Positions 51,002 through 60,499 of a DNA stretch of 63,930 nt are shown here, one piece after another (within the stretch, counting starts at the first letter, position 1; each line of letters opens with the position of its first letter). A model generated the notes under the pieces. It made no database searches, was not told the DNA's origin, and worked only from the letters and a program-made list of their open reading frames with translations. This stretch comes from an uncultured Collinsella sp. (GTDB lineage: Bacteria; Actinomycetota; Coriobacteriia; Coriobacteriales; Coriobacteriaceae). Where the stretch lies: the NCBI GenBank assembly GCA_934650095.1, contig CAKUFT010000005.1, forward strand, positions 1 to 63,930. Direction: 5' to 3'. A program made the translations under genes and the position numbers.

Positions 51002-52717
51002 ATGTCGCAAAACGATCGAACTCAACTGATTCCCGATCCGCAGCAGCCGAGCAGGCACACCGGCGGCGTTCAGTCTCCGCGTCCTATCGCGCCGAGCCAC
51101 GGTCAGCAGCGTGGTGCGGCAAACGCCTCCCCGCGCACGAACCAGCAGCGCCAGCAGCACCAAGGCAACGCCAACGCTCCCAAGCAGGCTCCCACACATG
51201 CTCGAGGAGGCCGCGGCCCCGCAGGCAAGCTCGCTGACAACAAAAAGTCCGGTAAGAAGACGACACTATTTGTCGTCCTGGGCCTTATCGCCATCGTCTA
51301 CATCGTGGGCATCGTGGCATTCTCGCAGGTCGCCTACCCCAACACCACCATCGCCGGCGTGGATGTCTCGTTCTCTAACGCCTCGTCTGCCGCCACCAAG
51401 GTTAACTCGGCATGGAAGCACTACAAGCTCACCGTCACGGGCGATGACTTTAGCTGGACCTATCAGCCCGAGTCCGATGAGCCCATCGTCGACGGCGAAG
51501 CAGCCGCAAAAGAGATCATTAGCCACAACGAGTCCTTTATGTGGCCCGTCCGCCTCGTTGAGTCCTTGGGCGGAAAGACCAACACCACCGTCGCTTCCGA
51601 CGAGGTCGACTTGGATCAGGATGTCGACCTTTCCATGCTCTCCGATGCCTTTGATCAAAAGCAGTTTGAGGAGGATCTGGGGGCCGCCATCGACGAGTTC
51701 AACGAGGGCCGCTCGGGCACCTTCGAGGCCGCCAGCTCCTATGATGAGAAGGCCGGCAAGTTCACCGTTGATAAGGCCCGTTCCAACGAGAAGCTCAACC
51801 GCGAGCATGTCATCAAATATGCCGAGATTGAGCTCGCGTCGCTCGCCGAGAACGTCGATATCACCAAGATCGGCAACGACGCCTACGAACCGCTCAACGG
51901 CACCCTCACCAACGACCAGATTCAGGCTGCATGCGATGCCGCCAACAACTTCTTGGGCGTCAACGTGACTCTTAAGCTCAACGGCAATGATGCCGGCAAG
52001 GTGGACGGCAGCTCGGTGCTGCAGTGGATCAGCTTTGCCGATCCGGCCAACCCCACGCTTGATACGTCGCAGATCGGCAGCTGGGCCGCCGAGCTCGCCA
52101 ACGGCTTTAACACCGTGGGCTCCACCCGCTGGTGGACACGCGCCGACGGAAAGGAGTGCGCTGTCGAGGGCGGCGACTTTGGCTGGTCCATCGACAGCGA
52201 CACGCTCGCCAAGCAGGTCGAGGATGCTATCAATAACAAGCAGACCGGCGATATCGAGATTTCGTACTCCAAGAAGGCCGACACGTTTACCGCCAAGGGC
52301 GAGCCCGATTGGAAGGCCTATATCGACGTCGACCTGTCCGAGCAGCACGCGCGCTACTACGACGAGAACGGCAATATCGTGTGGGAGGCCAACTTTATTT
52401 CCGGCAAACCGGGCGAAGACGCCACCCCGGAGGGCGTATGGCAGATCAACAGCAACGACGGCGCAAGCAAGCTCATCGGTGCCAAAGACCCCGAGACCGG
52501 AAAGCCCAAATACGAGAGCCCGGTCAGCTATTGGATGCCGTTTGAGGGCAATATGATCGGCTTCCACGACGCCACCTGGCAAAACGACAAGAGCTTCGAC
52601 AATGCCGAGTCCTATAAGTGGTGCGGAAGCCACGGCTGCATCAACCTGCGCCTGGCCGATGCCAAGGCGCTCCACGACTGCATTAGCGTGGGCCTGTGCG
52701 TGGTCGTGCACTCGTAG
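51002..52717 (+). CDS. Membrane-anchored L,D-transpeptidase
   Basis: 571 residues from the ATG at 51002 (GAAGGA site; an ATG three codons upstream is too close to it). A Gln/Pro-rich cytoplasmic part of about 80 residues precedes one transmembrane helix. A YoaR-like/PG_binding_4 region follows, then a C-terminal YkuD domain with the catalytic motif in GSHGCINLR. It forms 3-3 crosslinks in peptidoglycan or anchors proteins to it. It stands alone after the sdaA terminator. Confidence 0.88.
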   Translation: MSQNDRTQLIPDPQQPSRHTGGVQSPRPIAPSHGQQRGAANASPRTNQQRQQHQGNANAPKQAPTHARGGRGPAGKLADNKKSGKKTTLFVVLGLIAIVYIVGIVAFSQVAYPNTTIAGVDVSFSNASSAATKVNSAWKHYKLTVTGDDFSWTYQPESDEPIVDGEAAAKEIISHNESFMWPVRLVESLGGKTNTTVASDEVDLDQDVDLSMLSDAFDQKQFEEDLGAAIDEFNEGRSGTFEAASSYDEKAGKFTVDKARSNEKLNREHVIKYAEIELASLAENVDITKIGNDAYEPLNGTLTNDQIQAACDAANNFLGVNVTLKLNGNDAGKVDGSSVLQWISFADPANPTLDTSQIGSWAAELANGFNTVGSTRWWTRADGKECAVEGGDFGWSIDSDTLAKQVEDAINNKQTGDIEISYSKKADTFTAKGEPDWKAYIDVDLSEQHARYYDENGNIVWEANFISGKPGEDATPEGVWQINSNDGASKLIGAKDPETGKPKYESPVSYWMPFEGNMIGFHDATWQNDKSFDNAESYKWCGSHGCINLRLADAKALHDCISVGLCVVVHS

Positions 52718-52846
52718 GGAATCACGCCTTCACACAACGGGGAGCTGACGCTCAAATATAACAGTTCCGAAAGATACCGCCCTATGCGCCCGTCTCTCGC
52801 GACGGGCGCATATACTTATCGAGGAACTTTCTATAAAGGAGACGCC

Positions 52847-54271
52847 ATGTCGAATGTCCCCAACATCACCCCGGGACCGAATGATGCCGAGCGAGCGCCC
52901 GAGGGCGCCACCGAAACGCTTCCCCTCATAACAAACGCGCAAGCCGCACAGCAAAACGGCGGCACAAGCGATACAACCGAGATTTCTGACGAAGAGGCCT
53001 ACGCCAAGCTCAAGGCGAAGCGTGCTGAGCGTCGGCGCAAAAAGCTCATCCGGCGCGGCATTGCGGCAGGCGTCGTGGCCGCCATTGTGCTCATCGCCGT
53101 TGTCGTGACCGTGGTCATAAACGCGCAGCCCGCAGGTACCAACGGGCCGGTGACCGACATGGTCACCGAGGGCACGTTTACGACCACCGTCGAGGCAAAA
53201 GGCCAGCTCAAGCCTATCTCGGCTTCGGTGGTCTCCCCTTCTGTCGACGGCACGGTGGCATCAATCAACGTGCAAACCGGCCAGTCCGTCAACGAGGGCG
53301 ACGTGCTCATGACCATTAAAAACGACGAGCTCGATCGCAATGTCGCCGAGGCGCAGCGTGCGGTCGCTGCCGCGCAGGAAGACCTCGCCAACGCACAGAA
53401 GGCCGCAGCCGCCGCACAGGCCGCCCCGATGACAGACGCCGATGGGGCTTCAGCCGCCGCAGGTGCCTCCGCCGCATCCACCGACACGAGCGCCGTATCG
53501 GCAGCGCAACGCAGCCTTGCCTCGGCCCAGGCAAACCTCGATCAGGCAAATGCCAAGGCCGCCGGGCGCACGGTTACGGCGCCGAGCTCGGGCAGTATCG
53601 TAGAGCTCAATGCCAAGGTGGGCGCCACGGTCACGGGTGGCATGATCATGGGCGAAAGCGACACGAGCGGCGGCAAGCAATGCATGCAGATTGCCGACCT
53701 GTCCAAGATGAAGGTGACCGTGCAGGTGGGCGAAAAAGATATCGCCAAGATCGCCGTGGGCCAGAGCGCCAACGTGACGTACCCTGCGTTTCCCGACATT
53801 GTGAGCCAGGGCACGGTCACGGCCATCGCCTCGGTGGCAAACTCCGATACCAACTATGGCGGCGGCAGCGTAACGTTCAATGTCGATATTTTGATCGAAG
53901 CACCTGACAGCCGCCTGAAACCCGGCATGACCGCCGAGGTCTCGGTGGTGACTGAGCAACTCGAAGACGTGGTCATGGTGCCGACGATGGCACTTATGAC
54001 CGAAGATGGCGAACACTATTACGTCAACGTAGCGACCGATGGCGAAGGCAAGGAGACGCGTCGCGTTAAGGTGACCGTCGTGACGCAAAACGACAACGAG
54101 GCTGTGATCGGTAAAACGCAGGCCAAGAGTGACGACCAGGGCAACGAGATCAACCCGGGCGTGCCTACAACTAAGCTACGCGACGGCGACACCCTCGTAA
54201 TGGACACCAGCGCGGGCATGACGGCCGACGGCGGCGACTCCGGCAGCATGTCTGCCGACGAGGGCCTGTAA
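52847..54271 (+). CDS. MacA-like periplasmic/membrane adaptor of an ABC exporter
   Basis: 474 residues from the ATG at 52847 (AAAGGAG site). A basic N-terminal cytoplasmic segment and one membrane helix (about residues 62-86) are followed by a HlyD/RND-type adaptor. The biotinyl-lipoyl halves (VDGTVASINVQTGQSVNEGD and the later APSSGSIVELNAKVG) flank an Ala/Gln-rich coiled coil with a Ser/Thr/Ala loop, and beta-barrel and membrane-proximal domains follow. First gene of a three-gene exporter operon; its stop overlaps the next start. Confidence 0.88.
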   Translation: MSNVPNITPGPNDAERAPEGATETLPLITNAQAAQQNGGTSDTTEISDEEAYAKLKAKRAERRRKKLIRRGIAAGVVAAIVLIAVVVTVVINAQPAGTNGPVTDMVTEGTFTTTVEAKGQLKPISASVVSPSVDGTVASINVQTGQSVNEGDVLMTIKNDELDRNVAEAQRAVAAAQEDLANAQKAAAAAQAAPMTDADGASAAAGASAASTDTSAVSAAQRSLASAQANLDQANAKAAGRTVTAPSSGSIVELNAKVGATVTGGMIMGESDTSGGKQCMQIADLSKMKVTVQVGEKDIAKIAVGQSANVTYPAFPDIVSQGTVTAIASVANSDTNYGGGSVTFNVDILIEAPDSRLKPGMTAEVSVVTEQLEDVVMVPTMALMTEDGEHYYVNVATDGEGKETRRVKVTVVTQNDNEAVIGKTQAKSDDQGNEINPGVPTTKLRDGDTLVMDTSAGMTADGGDSGSMSADEGL

Positions 54272-55044
54272 TGCGCCCCGTCATCGACATCCGCAACGCG
54301 CACCGCATCTATGAGAGCGAAGCCGGCTGCGCCCATATTCTGCACAACGTGAGCCTGGCGGTAAACCCCGGCGAATTCGTGGCCATCACCGGCCCCTCGG
54401 GCTCAGGCAAATCGACGCTCATGAACATCCTAGGCTGCCTGGACAAGCCGACGGCGGGCGACTATTACCTGCAGGGACTCAACGTAGCCGAGCTGGACGA
54501 TGATGAACTCACCGAAGTCCGCGCCCTGAGCATCGGGTTTGTGTTCCAGAGCTTTAACCTGCTGCCGCGCCTTTCGGTCATCGAAAACGTGATGCTGCCG
54601 CTGTCGTACACCAATGTGCCGCGTAGCCAACGCGAGATGCGCGCCGTGCACGCGTTGCAAGCCGTAACGTTGCCGGTCGACCACTGGGATCACCGTATCT
54701 CCGAGCTTTCGGGCGGACAGATGCAGAGGGTTGCCATCGCACGCGCCCTCGTCAACGATCCGCCCATCATTCTGGCAGACGAACCGACGGGAAATCTGGA
54801 CTCTGCCACCGGAGCGCTCGTGATGGAAACCTTCCACAGGCTACAGGAGCGCGGCAAGACCATCGTGCTCATCACGCACGACCCCGGCATCGCTGCCGAG
54901 GCCGACCGTGCCGTAACCATCCGCGACGGCCGAATCCACGAGGGCGCATACATCGCACATGCACCGCAGACCCTGCGCGGAACCGTCGAGAGACTGCCCA
55001 CGATTTCCGCATCCGCCAACCCCACGAAAGGAGTGAAGGCGTGA
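54271..55044 (+). CDS. MacB-type ABC transporter ATP-binding protein
   Basis: 257 residues. Walker A GPSGSGKST near residue 36, Q-loop FVFQSFNLLPRLS, signature LSGGQMQRVAIARAL near residue 148, Walker B IILADEPTGNLDS and H-loop ITHD are all intact. It belongs to the LolD/MacB/FtsE group. The ATG shares a base with the upstream TAA, and its TGA overlaps the permease GTG start. Confidence 0.94.
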   Translation: MRPVIDIRNAHRIYESEAGCAHILHNVSLAVNPGEFVAITGPSGSGKSTLMNILGCLDKPTAGDYYLQGLNVAELDDDELTEVRALSIGFVFQSFNLLPRLSVIENVMLPLSYTNVPRSQREMRAVHALQAVTLPVDHWDHRISELSGGQMQRVAIARALVNDPPIILADEPTGNLDSATGALVMETFHRLQERGKTIVLITHDPGIAAEADRAVTIRDGRIHEGAYIAHAPQTLRGTVERLPTISASANPTKGVKA

Positions 55045-56255
55045 GTACGCGCGATCTTGTTCAAGAAGCCCTTCACTCGCTCGAGGCCAACAAGGGGCGC
55101 AGCCTGCTCACCATCCTGGGCATTGTTATCGGTATCGCCTCCGTCATCGCTATGACCTCACTTATCGGCGGTATCCAAAACAGCCTAGTCAACAGCCTGG
55201 GCCTCAATGCGGCACGCATGGTGCAGATTTATTCGTCACAGGAGCTCACCGAGTCGGACGTCGAGAAGCTCCGCAAGATGGTGCCGCAGATTGAGCAGAT
55301 CGGCATCGTGGACAGCGCCTATACCGAGTACAAGGCCGGTGAAAAAAGCTATACCGTCATGGCGCAGGGTGTCGATAGCGGTATGCTCGACGCCGTAGGC
55401 GCCAGCAAGCTTGTCGCGGGGCGCACCTATACCGACGCCGAGTCTCAATCAGGCGCGCGCGTGGCACTCATCAGCCGCGGCGGCGCTGACCAACTGTACG
55501 GCAACGAACAGGACGCACTCGGCAAGAACATCAAAGTGTCGAACGGCGAGGTGCAGATTGTCGGCGTAATTGACGGCGGCAGCGACTCCATGGGCTCGCT
55601 CACGCTGTATATGCCCCGCGAGACGATCTCGGGGCTCTTTGGCGACGAGAACCCCTCATTCCCCAGCGTAACGGCGCTCGCCGTCGAGGGTACGGACCTG
55701 GACGAGCTCTGCAAAACGATTGAGTCCAAGGTGCGCGCGATGAAGGGCATCTCGGAGGACGACGAATACGACAGCGTATCGGCGACCTCCATGAAAAGTG
55801 CCATCGATGCCCTCAATTCATTTATGGGCGCGTTCTCGCTCATCATGGGCGCCGTTGCCAGCATCTCGCTGCTCGTGGGCGGCATCGGCATCATGAACAT
55901 GATGCTCACCAACGTGACCGAACGCATCCGCGAAATCGGCATTCGCCGCGCGCTGGGCGCTAGCCGTCGCGATATCACCGCACAGTTTTTAGCCGAGTCT
56001 TCGGCGCTGTGCGTCACCGGCGGCATTCTGGGTGTCGTGATTGGCTATCTGCTGGCATGGGGCTTGGCGTTCTTTGCCGCCGGCTCTGGCGTTCTTGGCG
56101 AACTCGGCGCCAGCGGCACCATTACGCCGAGCTTCTCGATCGCGACGGTGCTGCTGGCCTTCGCGGTCTCCGTCGGCATCGGCGTCATCTTCGGTTTCTA
56201 CCCCGCCCGCCGTGCCGCAAAACTCGACCCCGTGGAGTGCCTGAGGTACCAGTAA
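55041..56255 (+). CDS. MacB-type ABC transporter permease
   Basis: 404 residues, GTG start overlapping the ATPase stop by 4 bp. An N-terminal membrane helix (LTILGIVIGIASVIAM), a MacB periplasmic core domain of about 220 residues, then three C-terminal helices with GGIGIMNMMLTNVTERIREIGIRRALG, the FtsX-domain signature. Together with the two upstream genes it makes a tripartite-like exporter; in a single-membrane actinobacterium it probably exports a peptide or drug. A TetR gene converges on it. Confidence 0.93.
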   Translation: MSTRDLVQEALHSLEANKGRSLLTILGIVIGIASVIAMTSLIGGIQNSLVNSLGLNAARMVQIYSSQELTESDVEKLRKMVPQIEQIGIVDSAYTEYKAGEKSYTVMAQGVDSGMLDAVGASKLVAGRTYTDAESQSGARVALISRGGADQLYGNEQDALGKNIKVSNGEVQIVGVIDGGSDSMGSLTLYMPRETISGLFGDENPSFPSVTALAVEGTDLDELCKTIESKVRAMKGISEDDEYDSVSATSMKSAIDALNSFMGAFSLIMGAVASISLLVGGIGIMNMMLTNVTERIREIGIRRALGASRRDITAQFLAESSALCVTGGILGVVIGYLLAWGLAFFAAGSGVLGELGASGTITPSFSIATVLLAFAVSVGIGVIFGFYPARRAAKLDPVECLRYQ

Positions 56256-56258
56256 CCC

Positions 56259-56321
56259 ATCCCCCCATAAGTTGCGGTGAAATAGGGACTGTCCCTATTT
56301 CACCGCAACTTATGGGGGGGA
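56259..56321. repeat. Intergenic palindrome, GTTGCGGTGAAATA family, copy 2
   Basis: A nearly perfect dyad with about 30-bp arms around a single T (GGGACTGTCCC at the centre) between two converging genes. The arm core matches the palindrome at 39801-39865. It may serve as a bidirectional terminator. Confidence 0.9.
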
Positions 56322-56334
56322 TGTGGCGTTGACG

Positions 56335-56946
56335 CTATTCGAAGCGTGATTCCAGACTCGACAGGCCGTTGATCGTCAGGTCGTTGGCAACCGCGGACAC
56401 GCGCTCGATGGGAACCGAGCCATCCGAGAGCGCCCAGGTGCGATAGATGCCGATAATGCCCGACAGCAAAAAGGCCAGGTAGTAATCGAACATCTCGTCC
56501 TTGAGACCCTCGGGCAGCAGGCCGCGCTCAGCGATCTCATGCTCGAGCGGCACGCGCAGGCGAGCCATAAAGTCATCGAGCGGAATATTCTCGATGAGCT
56601 GACGATTAAGCACCAGATTGTTGCAGAGTGCCTCGTTGATGGTCCTAAAGAACGTGGCGGCCGCGCTGAGGGCACGCTCGCTGGTATCGCCCTTCATGGA
56701 CGAGAGCGTCTTTTCGACCGAGTCCACGATGTTTTCCACCACATCGACGGCAATGGCATCGAGCAGGCCGTCAACGGTGCCAAAATGAACGTAGAATGTC
56801 TTGCGGTCGACGTTGGCCTCGCGAGCAATCGCACTCACCGTAATATCGGCCAGCGGTTTTTCGAGCAACAGACGCTCAAAAGCCGAAAGAATCGCATTGC
56901 GGCTTCGAACGATACGGCGATCAAGACGCGGCTTTGCAGCAGCCAT
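56335..56946 (-). CDS. TetR-family transcriptional regulator
   Basis: 203 residues from the ATG at 56946 (GGAAGG site; an upstream start at 56997 lacks one). N-terminal helix-turn-helix in ITVSAIAREANVDRKTFYVHFG, then an all-helical ligand domain of 140 residues. It converges on the MacAB-like operon and may regulate it or itself; ligand unknown. Confidence 0.88.
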   Translation of the reverse strand: MAAAKPRLDRRIVRSRNAILSAFERLLLEKPLADITVSAIAREANVDRKTFYVHFGTVDGLLDAIAVDVVENIVDSVEKTLSSMKGDTSERALSAAATFFRTINEALCNNLVLNRQLIENIPLDDFMARLRVPLEHEIAERGLLPEGLKDEMFDYYLAFLLSGIIGIYRTWALSDGSVPIERVSAVANDLTINGLSSLESRFE

Positions 56947-57147
56947 AGGAAGCACCTTCCAACTAGATAATTCATCCACAGATGAGAGATATTCCACGTA
57001 AGAGGATTATCCCACAACGAGTGCTTGAATGGCGAGCAACATCAAGATTGCACGAATTGCAAAGCCTAGTAGAAAGACCCGCTTGCCTGCACCGATAACA
57101 TTCGGAATAGACAAACGGGCCCGGAGCTAAACAAGCTGTGCATCGCC

Positions 57148-58446
57148 CTATGGACGCTTCTTTTTATTGAGCGCGGAGGGCGACACGCGAATACCGTCGC
57201 CAGTCTGACGGACGTAGGCCTTACGCGCCGGCTTAGAAGCCGTAGAAGCCTTCTGAGCACGTTGCTTTGGGTCAACGGTAACCTGGGACGCAGGATGAGC
57301 TTTAGCGGGCGCAGACGGCGTTTGAGGGGTGCGACCGAGCTTGCGCATCACACGATCCCAGCGTGCATGGATGCTCTCGTTGTGGGCGCTCTTAAGCCCC
57401 AGCAGGGGCGCGGCCAAAATGGTCGGCGCGATAAACGTGATGAGACGCCACAGCAGATAGCCGGCGGTCGATGCCGATCCAAAGAAATGGCCCAGGAACA
57501 AAGCGAAACCGCCCTCGGCGCCGCCGGTGCCACCGGGCAGCGGAACCGCGGAGCTCAGCAGCTGCACAAAGGCGCTGGCAGCCATGACCGAGAAAAAGTC
57601 GACTTCGTGGTGGCCAAAGGCAAGCATCAGGAAATACGGCACCAGATAGAAAAACGCGAGCTGCAGCATGGTGATGACCACCGTGAGCAGCATGGACGAA
57701 AAGTGCCCGGCCGAAAGCTTAAACTTCTCGGAGAACGAGTAGATTTCGCCGTCGACAAAGGTGCGCCAGCCATCGATTTTGGTGGCGGAAACACCCATGC
57801 GCTCAAGCCAATTGATAATGCAGTGCGCGACGCGCGTGACGGTCTTGGGCATGAGCGCGACGGCGAAAATGCCGAGCAGAATGCAGCAGTGACCGCCAAA
57901 GCTAAAGACGCACAGCAGCGTCATGTCGCCATAGCGCTCGGCGAAAAACGGCATGCGGGCGAGCAGCAGAATGGCGCCCCAGGCTACGAGGCCAAACTGA
58001 TACACGATAAAGCGCGTGAACTGCGTGGCTCCGGCCTCGCCAACGTTTTGGCCCGCCTTGGTTAGGCGGTAGATCTGGGCAGGCGTGGAGCCCATCATCA
58101 TGGGCGTCAGGTTGCCAAAGAAGATGCCGCTCGCCTCGACCGAGATCAGGTCGCGGATGCCAACGGGTGAATTGGAATCGAGCCAGACGGCGATTGCATA
58201 GGCCACGATGCCAAAGAACAGGTACAGGAACATGCAAAAACATGCGGCAATGAGCCAGGGCATCTGAACGCTCGACATGGCGGCCCAGAACTGCCCCATC
58301 TGACCGGTCACAACCAGATAGACGATATAGCCCACCAGCACGACACCGATGAAAATGGCGCCGCGGCGTGCGCTCTTGTTGTCATCGCCGCCCGAGACCT
58401 CAACCTCGACCTGGGGCTTGGATGTATGCTGAGAGGACTCCGTCAT
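57148..58446 (-). CDS. YbhN/LPG-synthase-type flippase-domain membrane protein
   Basis: 432 residues with about eight membrane helices of the PF03706-type (lysylphosphatidylglycerol synthase TM region/UPF0104) fold: GIFFGNLTPMMMGSTPAQIY near residue 105 and PLPGGTGGAEGGFALF near residue 295 are conserved family phrases. There is no aminoacyl-transferase domain, so it is not MprF itself; related proteins move or modify lipids. The last 75 residues are a basic Lys/Arg/Ala/Pro tail, probably cytoplasmic. Confidence 0.82.
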   Translation of the reverse strand: MTESSQHTSKPQVEVEVSGGDDNKSARRGAIFIGVVLVGYIVYLVVTGQMGQFWAAMSSVQMPWLIAACFCMFLYLFFGIVAYAIAVWLDSNSPVGIRDLISVEASGIFFGNLTPMMMGSTPAQIYRLTKAGQNVGEAGATQFTRFIVYQFGLVAWGAILLLARMPFFAERYGDMTLLCVFSFGGHCCILLGIFAVALMPKTVTRVAHCIINWLERMGVSATKIDGWRTFVDGEIYSFSEKFKLSAGHFSSMLLTVVITMLQLAFFYLVPYFLMLAFGHHEVDFFSVMAASAFVQLLSSAVPLPGGTGGAEGGFALFLGHFFGSASTAGYLLWRLITFIAPTILAAPLLGLKSAHNESIHARWDRVMRKLGRTPQTPSAPAKAHPASQVTVDPKQRAQKASTASKPARKAYVRQTGDGIRVSPSALNKKKRP

Positions 58447-58558
58447 GTGGCTCCTTCTAACACAGTCAAATTATCTTGGATATTGTACCCGTAAGGGCCA
58501 CAAGCAGAACGTAAAGCTATGAGGCAAATGGGAATAGCAGACAGGTCGCTCGCGGTAA

Positions 58559-58590
58559 GAAAAAACCCAGCCTTCCTAAGAAGACCGGGT
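58559..58590 (-). terminator. Intrinsic terminator after the tRNA-Glu pair
   Basis: On the minus strand an 11-bp stem (58580-58590 with 58565-58575, TTAG loop) ends in a T6 run. Confidence 0.85.
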
Positions 58591-58600
58591 ATCTAAATCA

Positions 58601-58677
58601 TGGTAGCCCGTACCAGATTCGAACTGGTGATCTCCGCCTTGAGAGGGCGGCGTCCTAAACCGCTAGACGAACGGGCC
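58601..58677 (-). tRNA. tRNA-Glu (anticodon CTC), copy 1
   Basis: 77 nt including encoded CCA. Anticodon stem CCGCC/GGCGG with loop CTCTCAA gives CTC. T-arm with TTCGAAT. Identical to the copy 22 bp upstream. Confidence 0.95.
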
Positions 58678-58699
58678 ATAAGCCTCAGCAGAAAAGAAG

Positions 58700-58776
58700 T
58701 GGTAGCCCGTACCAGATTCGAACTGGTGATCTCCGCCTTGAGAGGGCGGCGTCCTAAACCGCTAGACGAACGGGCC
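58700..58776 (-). tRNA. tRNA-Glu (anticodon CTC), copy 2
   Basis: Identical to the first copy over the full 77 nt. The two are probably cotranscribed and end at the terminator at 58559-58590. Confidence 0.95.
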
Positions 58777-58903
58777 ACATGACATCTGCACTGCCGTGCT
58801 GCGAGGACATATATTACGGGACAAAAAACGCGAGCGCAAGAAGAAATTCCAAATTGCCGAAAAATTGTCGGCAGGTTATGGAACGCGCAGGTCAACTGGT
58901 TAG

Positions 58904-60298
58904 CTAGTTCAAGTTGAGATGAGCCAGGAGGGCTTCGCGATCGTTGGGGATGTTGTCCTCGATAACGGCTTCGAGGGCGGCGTTGAGTAGCTGGCCTAGC
59001 TCGGGCCCCGGTTTCACACCGGCGCGGATCAAGTCGCCACCATTGATGGCAAGCATCTTGAGCGTATAGGGCTCCCCCGCCTCCAGCAGCTCGTGCGCCA
59101 GCGCGCGCATCTCCTCAATCGTCTCGACGTAATAGAAGCATGATGGCGCCTTGCCCAGCGTATCGGCACGCTTAAGGTCCATAAGCTCGTCAATCAGACG
59201 CGGCGTATCGACGCCCTCGCCCGAAAGCGCGCGCATCATATTGAGCAGGCAGGAGCGCTCGGGGCGCAGCGGCTTGTCGTGATATTTAATGAGCAGGCAC
59301 ACGTCGCGCACCAAGTCGTGCGAGAGCGCCAGGCGATCCATAATGACGCGCGCCTTCTTGGCGCCGAGCTCGGGATGACCGTAGAAGTGTCCGCTACCGG
59401 CATGGTCGACCGTGAAACAGTCGGGCTTGGACACATCGTGCAAAAACGCCGCCCACATCAGACTCATTGAGGGCGTAACGCCGTCACACAGCGCCAACTC
59501 CCCCGCCACCGTCAACACGCGAGCAATATGCTCATAGACATTAAAGGCATGGTAGACGCTGCGCTGATCAAACCCGCGGCCCGCTGCCAACTCGGGCACG
59601 GCGGCGCAGATGAGCTCGGGGTAGCGCTGCATGGCGTCTCCCCCGTGGCCGGTCGAAAGGATGCCCTCAATCTCAATACCCACGCGCTCGCGCGCCACGG
59701 CATCGAGCAGCGGCGCGCACTCGGCAAGGGCACGCTTGGTCTCGGGCTCGATCACAAAGTCCAGGCGGCAGGCAAAACGCACCGCACGCAGCATGCGTAG
59801 GGCATCCTCGTTAAAGCGACGCTTGGGATCGCCGACGGCACGGATCAGCTTTCGCTCCAGATCACCCTGGCCGTCGTAGCGGTCGACAAGCCCGCGCTCG
59901 GGATGCCAAGCCATGGCGTTGACGGTAAAGTCGCGGCGCGCCAGATCATCCTCGAGCGACGCGGCACGCTCCACACTCTGAGGATGGCGCCCATCGGTAT
60001 AGAAGCCATCCAGGCGGTAGGTGGTAACCTCGATGCGCTCGCCATCGCAAATAGCCGTAATTCCGCCAAATTTAATGCCCGACTCCACGACCGCGATACC
60101 GGCGGCCTCGAGCGCCGCCTTGGACTCCTGCCACAGGCCGCTGCAACACATATCTACATCGTGGCTGGGGCATCCCATCAGCGCGTCACGCACCCAACCG
60201 CCCACATACCAGGCCTCAAGACCGGCATCCTCGAGGGCTCGCAACACGCGCAGAGAGGCGGCTGACGGCAGCGTGGCGTTGAGCGAAACATTGCACAT
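58904..60298 (-). CDS. cca: CCA-adding tRNA nucleotidyltransferase
   Basis: 464 residues from the ATG at 60298 (AGGAGG site); a longer in-frame extension to 60484 is not supported. The head domain has YVGGWVRDALMG and DVDMCC (metal Asp pair) near residue 45, ERRDFTVNAMAW-like residues in ARRDFTVNAM, then an HD domain (HDVSKPDCF and HFYGHPELG). Repairs or adds the 3' CCA of tRNAs although the three tRNAs here encode it. The HD domain suggests extra phosphatase/phosphodiesterase activity. Confidence 0.92.
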   Translation of the reverse strand: MCNVSLNATLPSAASLRVLRALEDAGLEAWYVGGWVRDALMGCPSHDVDMCCSGLWQESKAALEAAGIAVVESGIKFGGITAICDGERIEVTTYRLDGFYTDGRHPQSVERAASLEDDLARRDFTVNAMAWHPERGLVDRYDGQGDLERKLIRAVGDPKRRFNEDALRMLRAVRFACRLDFVIEPETKRALAECAPLLDAVARERVGIEIEGILSTGHGGDAMQRYPELICAAVPELAAGRGFDQRSVYHAFNVYEHIARVLTVAGELALCDGVTPSMSLMWAAFLHDVSKPDCFTVDHAGSGHFYGHPELGAKKARVIMDRLALSHDLVRDVCLLIKYHDKPLRPERSCLLNMMRALSGEGVDTPRLIDELMDLKRADTLGKAPSCFYYVETIEEMRALAHELLEAGEPYTLKMLAINGGDLIRAGVKPGPELGQLLNAALEAVIEDNIPNDREALLAHLNLN

Positions 60299-60432
60299 TC
60301 CTGTGGCCTCCTGCGATTGCGGGTATATCGATTGACGGTTTCCAAGAAGTCTAGCAAGAAACGAGAGCGGGCGCACACGCAAACGCGTTTCAAGCACGAT
60401 TGAATCCCAAGAGCTCTGCCACCGAAATGAAA

Positions 60433-60466
60433 AAGCACCCGCCTCGGTAATCCGAGACGGGTGCTC
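60433..60466 (-). terminator. Terminator after the first PfkB-family gene
   Basis: A 13-bp stem (60435-60447 with 60452-60464) followed on the minus strand by TTTTTC. Confidence 0.9.
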
Positions 60467-60499
60467 AACAAAGCAAGAAACCAAGGCCCATACGTTGCG

